Shown one piece after another: positions 52,780-59,608 of a stretch of DNA of 64,000 nucleotides. Position numbers and translations under genes: made by a program. Each line of letters starts with the position of its first letter. The stretch's first letter is position 1. Source of the stretch: Gordonibacter sp. An230. Its GTDB lineage: Bacteria > Actinomycetota > Coriobacteriia > Coriobacteriales > Eggerthellaceae. Where the stretch lies: positions 62,001 to 126,000 of the forward strand of contig NZ_NFJP01000005.1 of the NCBI RefSeq assembly GCF_002159915.1, read 5' to 3'. The notes under the pieces were generated by a model that was not told the origin of the DNA, made no database searches, and worked only from the letters and a program-made list of their open reading frames with translations.

Positions 52780-54648
52780 ATGGCGGACACGAACATCGAT
52801 GGCACCCAGCGCATTTTCATCAGCGAGGTGCAGGGCCATCAGGCGCGTTACAGGAAACTCATCAAGTTCACCCATTCCTCCACGAAAGCGGCCGGCTTTA
52901 TGCTGCTCGCCGCTGTGGTGGCGCTTGTCGTGGCTAACACGGGTGCGTACGAGGCGTTCTTGGAATTCTGGCACACGGAGGTCGGTCTGTTTTTCGGCAG
53001 ATCGTTCGCCGGCATGTCGCTCGCGCACGTGATCAACGACATTTTCATGGCCGTGTTCTTCCTGCTCGTGGGATTGGAAGTGAAATACGAGCTGACGGTG
53101 GGCGAGTTGACGAACATCCGCCAGGCTCTTTTGCCCATCATGGCGGCTGTGGGCGGCGTGATCGCGCCCATCGTCATCTACCTGCTGTTCAACGCCGCAA
53201 ATCCTGGCACGGCGCATGGATGGGGCGTGCCCACTGCCACCGACATCGCGTTCGCTCTCGGCATCTTGGCCCTTTTGGGCAATCGCGTGCCGAGCGGCGT
53301 GCGCGTGTTCCTGAGCACGCTCGCCGTGGCCGACGACATCATCGCCATTCTGGTGATCGCAATCTTCTACGGTCACAGTCCATCGCTGTTCTGGCTGGGC
53401 GCGGCCGCCTCGGTGCTGGTGGCGTTGGTGCTGATGAACCGTATCCACATCTATTCGCTTGTGCCGTATTTGCTGGTGGGTGGCGTGTTGTGGTACTGCG
53501 TGTTCATGTCGGGCGTGCACTCCACCATCGCTGGCGTGCTGCTGGCGTTCGTCATTCCGTCGGGTTCTCGCGTGAACCTCAAAAGCTTCACCGCCTGGTC
53601 GGGGGACAAAGTTCGCGAGGCGCACGATGCCTTCCAGCCTGAAACGCCCGTCATTGCGCAAGGCGAGTACATAGAGACGGTGTCGTCTCTGTCGCGCGTT
53701 GCTCGTCAGGTGGTTCCGCCCGCGACGCGCTTGGAACATCGGCTGTACCCGTGGGTGTACTTCGGCATCTTGCCTTTGTTCGCGCTCACGAACGCGGATG
53801 TGAGTTTCTCCGGCATGGACGTGGGCGCCATGTTGGCCGATCCCGTTCTGTACGGAGTCATGCTGGGCCTTCTTCTGGGCAAGCCGATAGGCATCATGCT
53901 CATGAGCTTCGCCATCGTGAAGAGCAAGCTGGCATCGCTGCCCGAGAACGTGAACTGGTTCCATATGCTGGGTGCATCCATCTTGGGCGGCGTCGGATTC
54001 ACCATGGCCATCTTCGTGGCGAACCTCGCGTTTACCGATGAGGCTCACGTGGCTACGGCCAAGCTGGGCATTTTGGCTGCGTCGCTTTTGGCCGGCGTGC
54101 TGGGTTTCGTGTTTTTGCTGCTGCAGGCGAAAGCGGCGCAGAGGCGCGGCGTGGCCTACCTGTCGGCCAGCGGCGACGACGTGGCGCGTCAGACAGCGGG
54201 TGATGAGGCGACGCGCGATGCCGAGGAGCTGTTGCGCGACATCGAGAGCCCGGCTCTCCAAAGCGAGGTTGAGGCTGCGAAGAGGCGCGGCGGTGTGTTC
54301 GAGATCGTCGTCGATCTGGGCGAGAGTGGGCTTTTGGAAGACGGCTCGATCAACCAAGTGCGCGAGGCGTTGCGCGATGAGGCGGTGCGCGTGCTGAGCG
54401 AGGAGGGCGAGAACGATTCGGCGAAAGAGGTGCGGCGCGAGTTCGAGGAGCGCGAAGGCAAGTCGCCGCTCGTCGGAGTTGAGGAGACGTTGCGCCGGTC
54501 GGGAGACGAGGGTCGTTTGCGCGGCGTGTCCCGTGGGGGCGAGGGCGCGGAGGGCGTCTCTGGTGAAGCTGAGGAAGCCGATGGGGCTGGCGGATCCGGC
54601 GGGATCGAGTGGTCCGACGGCTCCGATGGGCGGAAATCCGATAAATAG
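52780..54648 (+). CDS. nhaA: Na+/H+ antiporter NhaA with long C-terminal cytoplasmic tail
   Basis: 622 residues. Residues 25 to about 440 are NhaA: H-V-I-N-D-I-F-M-A-V-F-F, G-W-G-V-P-T-A-T-D-I-A-F (ion-site Asp), and S-T-L-A-V-A-D-D-I-I-A (the paired Asp of TM5). The remaining 180 residues are a hydrophilic Glu/Arg-rich tail ending in a Gly/Ser/Asp-rich stretch, absent from most NhaA proteins (390-440 aa). ATG 52780 has GGAAGGCGAAGG just upstream; ATG 52759 is in frame but has no clear Shine-Dalgarno. glmU follows 25 nt later. Confidence 0.92.
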   Translation: MADTNIDGTQRIFISEVQGHQARYRKLIKFTHSSTKAAGFMLLAAVVALVVANTGAYEAFLEFWHTEVGLFFGRSFAGMSLAHVINDIFMAVFFLLVGLEVKYELTVGELTNIRQALLPIMAAVGGVIAPIVIYLLFNAANPGTAHGWGVPTATDIAFALGILALLGNRVPSGVRVFLSTLAVADDIIAILVIAIFYGHSPSLFWLGAAASVLVALVLMNRIHIYSLVPYLLVGGVLWYCVFMSGVHSTIAGVLLAFVIPSGSRVNLKSFTAWSGDKVREAHDAFQPETPVIAQGEYIETVSSLSRVARQVVPPATRLEHRLYPWVYFGILPLFALTNADVSFSGMDVGAMLADPVLYGVMLGLLLGKPIGIMLMSFAIVKSKLASLPENVNWFHMLGASILGGVGFTMAIFVANLAFTDEAHVATAKLGILAASLLAGVLGFVFLLLQAKAAQRRGVAYLSASGDDVARQTAGDEATRDAEELLRDIESPALQSEVEAAKRRGGVFEIVVDLGESGLLEDGSINQVREALRDEAVRVLSEEGENDSAKEVRREFEEREGKSPLVGVEETLRRSGDEGRLRGVSRGGEGAEGVSGEAEEADGAGGSGGIEWSDGSDGRKSDK

Positions 54649-54673
54649 GAAGGCTACGGAGCGAAGGAGCAAC

Positions 54674-56053
54674 ATGGAAGCAGCTGCTGTCGTGTTGGCT
54701 GCGGGCGCAGGAACCCGCATGAAGTCGAAGACGCCGAAGGTCGCGCACGAGATCTTGGGCAAGCCTCTTGTCCGTTGGGTGGTGGATGCGGCGCGCGAGG
54801 CCGGCATCGAGCGCGTGATGTCTGTGGTAGGGCATGCGCGCGAGCAGGTGATCCCGCTTGTGGAAGCAGACACGGACGTGGTGGTGCAGGAGGAGCAGAA
54901 CGGCACGGCGGGCGCGGTGGCTGTCTGCGCCGATGCTTTGGCGGACTACGACGGATCGCTTGTGGTGCTCTCCGGGGACTGTCCGCTCATCGCGTCTGAG
55001 ACGATCGCCGAGCTGGTGCGCGTCCGTGAGCGGGCGGGCGCTGCTGCGGTGGTGCTCACGATGGAGCTGAACGACCCCTTCGGCTACGGACGCATCGTGC
55101 GTGACGCCGACGGAGCCGTGGCGCGCATCGTGGAGCAGAAGGACGCGACGCCAGAGGAGGAGGCCATCCGCGAATGCAACTCCGGTTTCTACTGCTTCGA
55201 TGCTCGCGCGCTGTTCTCGGCTTTGCGGCAGGTGGGCAACGATAACGCCCAAGGCGAGTTCTATCTCACCGACGTGTTGGAGATATGCCGCAACGCAGGT
55301 CGTCCTGTGCTGGCGCTTCCCTGCGGGGATCCCGCCGAGTGCTTGGGCGTGAACTCGCGCATCCAGCTGGCCGAGGCGACGAAGCACTTGCAGCGTCGTA
55401 TCAACCTTGCGCATATGGCGGCCGGTGTGACCATGACCGATCCCGACCAGGTGTGGATCGGTCCCGATGTGCGCATCGAACGCGACGTGGAGCTGTTGCC
55501 GCAGACGTTCCTTTTGGGTTCCACGACTGTGGGCGAGGACAGCGTGATCGGCCCGAACTCGCGCCTCACCGACACGGTGGTGGGACGGAGCTGCATCGTG
55601 GACGAGACGGTGGCCGTCGAGGCGCGCATCGACGACGGCGCTACGTGCGGACCGCGCGCCTACCTGCGCCCGGCAGCGCATCTGTGCGAGGGCGCGAAGG
55701 CCGGCACGCACGTGGAGATCAAGAAGTCCACGATTGGCAGGGGCTCGAAGGTGCCGCACCTATCCTACATCGGCGATGCGACCATCGGCGAGGGCGTGAA
55801 CATCGGAGCCGGGTCGATCACCTGCAATTACGACGGCAGGAAAAAGCACGCCACCACGATAGGCGACGGCGCGTTCATCGGCAGCGACACCATGATGGTG
55901 GCGCCGGTCGACATCGGCGCGGGCGCCATCGTGGGCGCGGGCTCGTGCATCACGAAGGACGTTGCGGCCGATGCGCTTGCCCTCACGCGTCCCGAGCAGC
56001 ATGAGATTCCCGGTTGGGCCGCCAAGAAGCGCGCTCGGCAGATCGAGGGGTAA
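54674..56053 (+). CDS. glmU: Bifunctional UDP-GlcNAc pyrophosphorylase/GlcN-1-P acetyltransferase
   Basis: 459 residues. The N-terminal nucleotidyltransferase domain has L-A-A-G-x-G-T-R-M-K-S (near 8-18) and the Q-x-E-Q-N-G-T-A-G substrate motif. The C-terminal left-handed beta helix carries the acetyltransferase site (Y-D-G-R-K-K-H-A-T, I-G-S-D-T-M-M-V-A-P). It makes UDP-GlcNAc for peptidoglycan. ATG 54674 follows AAGGAGCAAC. Full length and intact. Confidence 0.96.
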   Translation: MEAAAVVLAAGAGTRMKSKTPKVAHEILGKPLVRWVVDAAREAGIERVMSVVGHAREQVIPLVEADTDVVVQEEQNGTAGAVAVCADALADYDGSLVVLSGDCPLIASETIAELVRVRERAGAAAVVLTMELNDPFGYGRIVRDADGAVARIVEQKDATPEEEAIRECNSGFYCFDARALFSALRQVGNDNAQGEFYLTDVLEICRNAGRPVLALPCGDPAECLGVNSRIQLAEATKHLQRRINLAHMAAGVTMTDPDQVWIGPDVRIERDVELLPQTFLLGSTTVGEDSVIGPNSRLTDTVVGRSCIVDETVAVEARIDDGATCGPRAYLRPAAHLCEGAKAGTHVEIKKSTIGRGSKVPHLSYIGDATIGEGVNIGAGSITCNYDGRKKHATTIGDGAFIGSDTMMVAPVDIGAGAIVGAGSCITKDVAADALALTRPEQHEIPGWAAKKRARQIEG

Positions 56054-56121
56054 GGAGCTCGGCTCCTTCCTCTTTGAAAACGAGCTCTCGAGTCACGGAA
56101 ATCGTCGCTTTGAAGCCCTTA

Positions 56122-56154
56122 GTCGCGTCCGGACAGCTTCCGGACGCGACTTTT
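56122..56154 (+). terminator. Intrinsic terminator of glmU
   Basis: A perfect 12-bp stem (56122-56133 with 56139-56150), a 5-nt loop and TTTT, 68 nt after the stop. Confidence 0.9.
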
Positions 56155-56253
56155 CGTAGGACGAAGCGCGTTTTCCCAGGTAGGAGAAAGCGCGCCTTCT
56201 TCCTCATGCGCCCATGAGCTTCAAATCGTCAAAAACTGTGCATCCGCCTCCCG

Positions 56254-56271
56254 CCCCCCCCCTTTTTTTTT
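56254..56271 (+). repeat. C9-T9 homopolymer tract
   Basis: Nine C then nine T, immediately at the 5' edge of a LuxR gene remnant. It resembles the C11-T8 tract at 45497-45515. Confidence 0.8.
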
Positions 56272-56394
56272 CGAACGCCGAAGTGGCTTTCCTCGTTTTC
56301 AGCACGGCGAAAAAGCCACATCCGCAACGTCTACGCCAAGGCGGGCGTGCACTCCAAGCAGGAGCTGCAAAGCCTCATCGAGGACGTGCGCTGA
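56271..56394 (+). pseudogene. LuxR helix-turn-helix remnant
   Basis: The frame from 56271 reads SNAEVA-FLVFSTAKK. After one extra C at 56316 it continues HIRNVYAKAGVHSKQELQSL and ends IEDVR-stop at 56394. This is the recognition-helix half of a LuxR output domain, ending like the intact proteins at 47227 and 35183 (V-H-S-K-Q-x-L). The N-terminal sensor is absent, there is a small internal deletion plus a frameshift, and homology stops at the C9-T9 tract. Confidence 0.75.
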
Positions 56395-56443
56395 TCCCGG
56401 ATTCCGAGGCGGGCCGGAAGGACGTGCCCTCTGTCCTCCGAAG

Positions 56444-56513
56444 CGCAAGGTTCCTACGTTTTGCCCACTTGCATCGCGAGAATCGCCGAAAACGCGAGGT
56501 TCCTTCGTTTTGC
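56444..56513 (+). repeat. Short direct repeat
   Basis: CGCAAGGTTCCTACGTTTTG (56444-) and CGCGAGGTTCCTTCGTTTTG (56493-) match at 19 of 21 positions over 21 bp, 49 bp apart. Function unknown. Confidence 0.5.
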
Positions 56514-56599
56514 GCGCTCCGGAACGACTTCTAAGGGCGGTGCGGGTCCCGTGCCGTTCTGGGCTGAGGCGCGCAACACCAAGGTCGAGAGCTGCCGCG

Positions 56600-57117
56600 C
56601 GACACTGGCGGATGCGCCGTGCTTTGTCTCGGTTTGCTGCGTCGCTTGCAGCAGCGCGAGCGCGTCATGGGACGTGAGCGCAGCTACGGGGGCATGTTTT
56701 ACGAGCAGCTCGTCATCGGCGATCAAATGCATTGCGCTCAACCGCTGCGCGGCGGCGATCAGGTTGTCCTCAAGGTCGTTGCGGAGATTGCGGAAGCCGC
56801 ATGCCGTCCATGGCCCGATTCGTCTGCTTCTGCGGCTGTGGCCTGTTCTCGCATGCTGCTTGCGCATTCCCAGGCCGTTTCGGTCGCCGTCGCCGTGTCG
56901 CGTTCGGAGCGCGCCTCTCTCGTTGCGCATGTCTCGTTTAAAGGCATTCGCGGTCGGGTGGAGCTCGTCTTTGGCGACGCCGGGTGCGGCAGCAGAGAGC
57001 CGTGCTCATGCGCGCACAGCATGAGGGACGTTGCTAGGCCATGTCATGGACGGTTGGCGAAAAATAGTTGAGTCGGATGTTCGCGTCGATCGAAAGGGGA
57101 ATTTGCCGGTTAGGCAT
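56600..57117 (-). pseudogene. Degenerate PIN-domain toxin
   Basis: On the minus strand ATG 57117 gives MPNRQIPLSIDANIRLNYFS, where S-I-D-A-N-I is the PIN-domain first-Asp motif, but a stop follows after 27 residues. Other frames supply the rest in order: A-K-D-E-L-H-P-T-A-N-A-F-K-R-D-M-R-N-E-R (near 56960-56910), T-A-W-E-C-A-S-S-M-R, and D-L-E-D-N-L-I-A-A-A-Q-R with L-I-A-D-D-E-L-L (near 56780-56700). Several frameshifts and a stop make it inactive. The 3' limit is approximate. Confidence 0.7.
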
Positions 57118-57471
57118 CGAGAAGCCGTTCCCGAAGGCGCTCGAGCGGGGCGTTGTCGCGCACCTCTTCGCACGATGCGTTCGTTGCTCAATTCGAAGGT
57201 TTGATCCCGTACTGTTCGTACGGATAGGCGACGATGTTCGCCCCCCCCCTGGGTGCAATCTCCCGTCCCCGCTCTCTCTTCCTCGGCTTCGGGTTTGCCC
57301 GCTTCATCTTCGGTGTCGAACAGGCTTTGTGCGGCATGCGGGTTGTGCGCGTTGCGCGCGGCGTTGTCCCGCAGTTTGCGAATCGCCTGCGACGGCGTGT
57401 AACCGACGCGCTCCTTGAGCGAGCGGCTGATACGCGTGTTCTTCTGCACGGAGTCCGTTGCCGTAGCGCAT
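57110..57471 (-). pseudogene. Degenerate RelB/DinJ-type antitoxin
   Basis: The minus-strand frame gives ATDSVQKNTRISRSLKERVG then YTPSQAIRKLRDNAARN, close to RelB/DinJ antitoxins (T-P-S-Q-A-I-R core). The original ATG is probably 57471, now out of frame by one base. A second frame break falls at the G9 run (plus-strand C9, 57241-57249), and an in-frame TGA occurs at about 57190. The tail E-V-R-D-N-A-P-L-E-R-L-R-E-R-L-L-D-A ends at a TAA overlapping the toxin ATG, the usual coupling of such pairs. Confidence 0.68.
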
Positions 57472-57489
57472 CTCCTGCACGTGATCTGC

Positions 57490-57506
57490 TATACGTATGG
57501 TATAAC
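57490..57506. promoter_or_regulatory. Dyad and -10 upstream of the antitoxin remnant and hydrolase
   Basis: TATAC-N5-GTATA (57490-57504) is a perfect dyad just upstream of the former antitoxin start, typical of antitoxin autoregulation. Its right half forms TGG-TATAAC, an extended -10 toward the hydrolase at 57599. A relic operator may now serve the neighbouring gene. Confidence 0.5.
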
Positions 57507-57598
57507 TCTGTTCCGGACAGCTTGGGAAAGGAGAGCCCTTCGCCCACCAGGTGTCAGGTATGCCGACGACAGCATCGTGCTCGAGGGAGGTGGCAGCT

Positions 57599-58693
57599 AT
57601 GGAAAACAAATCCGTTCGCAGGCATCGTTGGAAGCATGCGGCCATCGCTTTGGGCATCGTTGTAGTGCTGGCGCTGCTCGTGGTTCCCTTTGCGCTGGCT
57701 GTGGCCATCTACGAGGGCAACTTCGGCTCGCGCATGCAAACGCCGGCGTTCATGGAGCGCACCCTCGATGAGTTTCCGGCCCTGAGTGAGAGTGCGTCCA
57801 CGTTTGTTTCGGACAAGGGCCAGCGGCTCGCGGGCTACCTCTACACGTCGACCGATGCGGGCGTGGCCGAGGACGGCACGGGTGCGAAGGGCGTCGTCGT
57901 GATCGCGCACGGCCTGGGCGGCGGGTGCAATACGTACATGGACGTGGCGAACCGCTTCGCGGCCAGCGGCTATGCGGTGTTCGCCTACGACGCCACGGGC
58001 AACGACCGCAGCGAGGGCGACGCCGTCGGCGGGCTGCCGCAGGGCGTTATCGACCTCGATCGCGCCCTCGATGCCGTGGCGCAGGACGACCGCCTGCGCG
58101 ACCTTCCCGTCATGTTGTTCGGCCATAGCTGGGGCGGCTACGCGGTGGGCAGCGCACTCGCCGACCATCCCGAGGTGAAGGCAGTCGTGTCCGTTGCGGG
58201 TTTCGACACCTCTTCGGCAATGCTCGAAAGCCAGGGCCGGCAGATGGCGGGCGGCGCCATCGCGCTGCTGATGCCGTACCTGTCGCTGTACGAGCATTTC
58301 AAGTTCGGCTCCTACGCCGACGCGTCCTCCCTCGAGGGGTTCGCGTCGTCGCAGGCCCAGGTGCTCGTGCTGCACAGCGCCGACGACGCCACTGTGCCGC
58401 CCGAGACGGGCATCGACCGGTATCGCGAGGAATTCGGCGACGATCCGCGCTTCACGTTCGTCGAGTTCGAGGATCGTGGTCACAGCTTCCTGTACTATTC
58501 AGATGAAGCGCGCGACAACATCGCCGCGTTCAACGAGGGCTACTACGCGTATCGGGAGGCCAACGACGGTGCGAACGACGCCGACCTGATGAACGCATGG
58601 CGCGCCGAGCATTTCGACAAGAGGACCTGCCTCATGCTCGACGAAGACCTCATGAGCAACATCGTGTCCTTCTACGACGAGCAGGTGCGTTAA
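57599..58693 (+). CDS. Membrane-anchored alpha/beta hydrolase
   Basis: 364 residues. A basic N-terminus and one hydrophobic helix (about 13-38) form a signal anchor, so the hydrolase domain faces outward. Fold landmarks: oxyanion-region A-H-G-L-G-G-G-C-N-T-Y (near 104), nucleophile elbow G-H-S-W-G-G-Y (Ser near 180), acid region H-S-A-D-D-A-T-V and the catalytic His in D-R-G-H-S-F (near 300). The substrate is unknown; esterase, peptidase or lysophospholipase-like activity is possible. ATG 57599 follows GAGGGAGGTGGC. Confidence 0.85.
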   Translation: MENKSVRRHRWKHAAIALGIVVVLALLVVPFALAVAIYEGNFGSRMQTPAFMERTLDEFPALSESASTFVSDKGQRLAGYLYTSTDAGVAEDGTGAKGVVVIAHGLGGGCNTYMDVANRFAASGYAVFAYDATGNDRSEGDAVGGLPQGVIDLDRALDAVAQDDRLRDLPVMLFGHSWGGYAVGSALADHPEVKAVVSVAGFDTSSAMLESQGRQMAGGAIALLMPYLSLYEHFKFGSYADASSLEGFASSQAQVLVLHSADDATVPPETGIDRYREEFGDDPRFTFVEFEDRGHSFLYYSDEARDNIAAFNEGYYAYREANDGANDADLMNAWRAEHFDKRTCLMLDEDLMSNIVSFYDEQVR

Positions 58694-58882
58694 GCGCCTA
58701 TTACCCCAGGTCGTTCGTTTCGCTCATCCATTATTGGTGGCGTTTTCGCCCCCTCGGTCACCCATAAATATCCGCCCGTCCGCCGCGTTTTCACGAACAA
58801 CGGACGTTTCCCCTGCGCCCGTCGCCCCGTAAGGTGAAGCCGCTCGATACCGATGACGAACGAGCGGAAACGGAGGGGAACC

Positions 58883-59500
58883 ATGGATCGGGAAACGTCG
58901 AACGCCGCAGCACCGGACGCCGTCGAGGCCGTCGTCAAGCGACTCAACGCCAACCATGCCAACACGCTCGCGCTGTGCGCCGTGCTGTCCGTGTGCGAGG
59001 CGCGCATGCCGTACCGCGAGGCCGAGGCGCTCATCGACGCGCGTCCCGAGCTGCGCCTCAGCACGCAGAACGCCCACGCGCTCGTGCGCATCATGATCGA
59101 CTGCGGCGGTGTGGAAGCCGTCGAGGTGTCCGAGCCCGACTGTGCGCCGGACGCGCAGCCCGAGGACATGCCCGTCGGCTACACCGTGGAAACCACCGCG
59201 GCCGGCCGCGCCGCGCTCGAACGCTTCGAGCCCACGCGGCGCTTCGCGGAAACGCTGCGCGACGAGCCCGCGGGCTACGCGCACGTGTACGCCGCCGTGC
59301 TTGCCCTCTGCGCCGAAAACGGCGGCGCCACGAAGACCGCCATCGAGCGCGCGCTTTCGGGCGATGAGGCGCTCAGCGCGCCGAAGCAGGTGTACCCCAG
59401 CCACTTCATCTCCAAGCTGGAGACCGTAGGAGGTCTTGCATGGGACGGCTCGTGGAAAACCACGGAGCCCGGCCGGCAGATGCTGGCCATGGTCGGGTAA
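58883..59500 (+). CDS. Unknown soluble protein next to a molybdoenzyme operon
   Basis: 205 residues, no membrane segment or signal. Two related halves seem present: V-V-K-R-L-N-A-N-H-A-N-T-L-A-L-C-A-V-L (20-38) and A-H-V-Y-A-A-V-L-A-L-C-A-E-N-G-G-A-T-K-T-A-I-E-R-A-L (near 133-158), each helical with a helix-turn-helix-like spacing. A winged-helix-type DNA-binding role is possible; I do not recognise a family. ATG 58883 follows GGAGGGGAACC. It lies 108 nt before the molybdoenzyme gene in the same direction and may regulate it. Confidence 0.72.
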   Translation: MDRETSNAAAPDAVEAVVKRLNANHANTLALCAVLSVCEARMPYREAEALIDARPELRLSTQNAHALVRIMIDCGGVEAVEVSEPDCAPDAQPEDMPVGYTVETTAAGRAALERFEPTRRFAETLRDEPAGYAHVYAAVLALCAENGGATKTAIERALSGDEALSAPKQVYPSHFISKLETVGGLAWDGSWKTTEPGRQMLAMVG

Positions 59501-59608
59501 AGCGCTGCCCGGCCTCATCGGCGCCGAGAGCGCGAGCGCCCCATTCGGGATAGAGAACCGCAGAACACCCAGAACCATCAGCGAAGACGAGACGAAGGAG
59601 GAGGGAAT

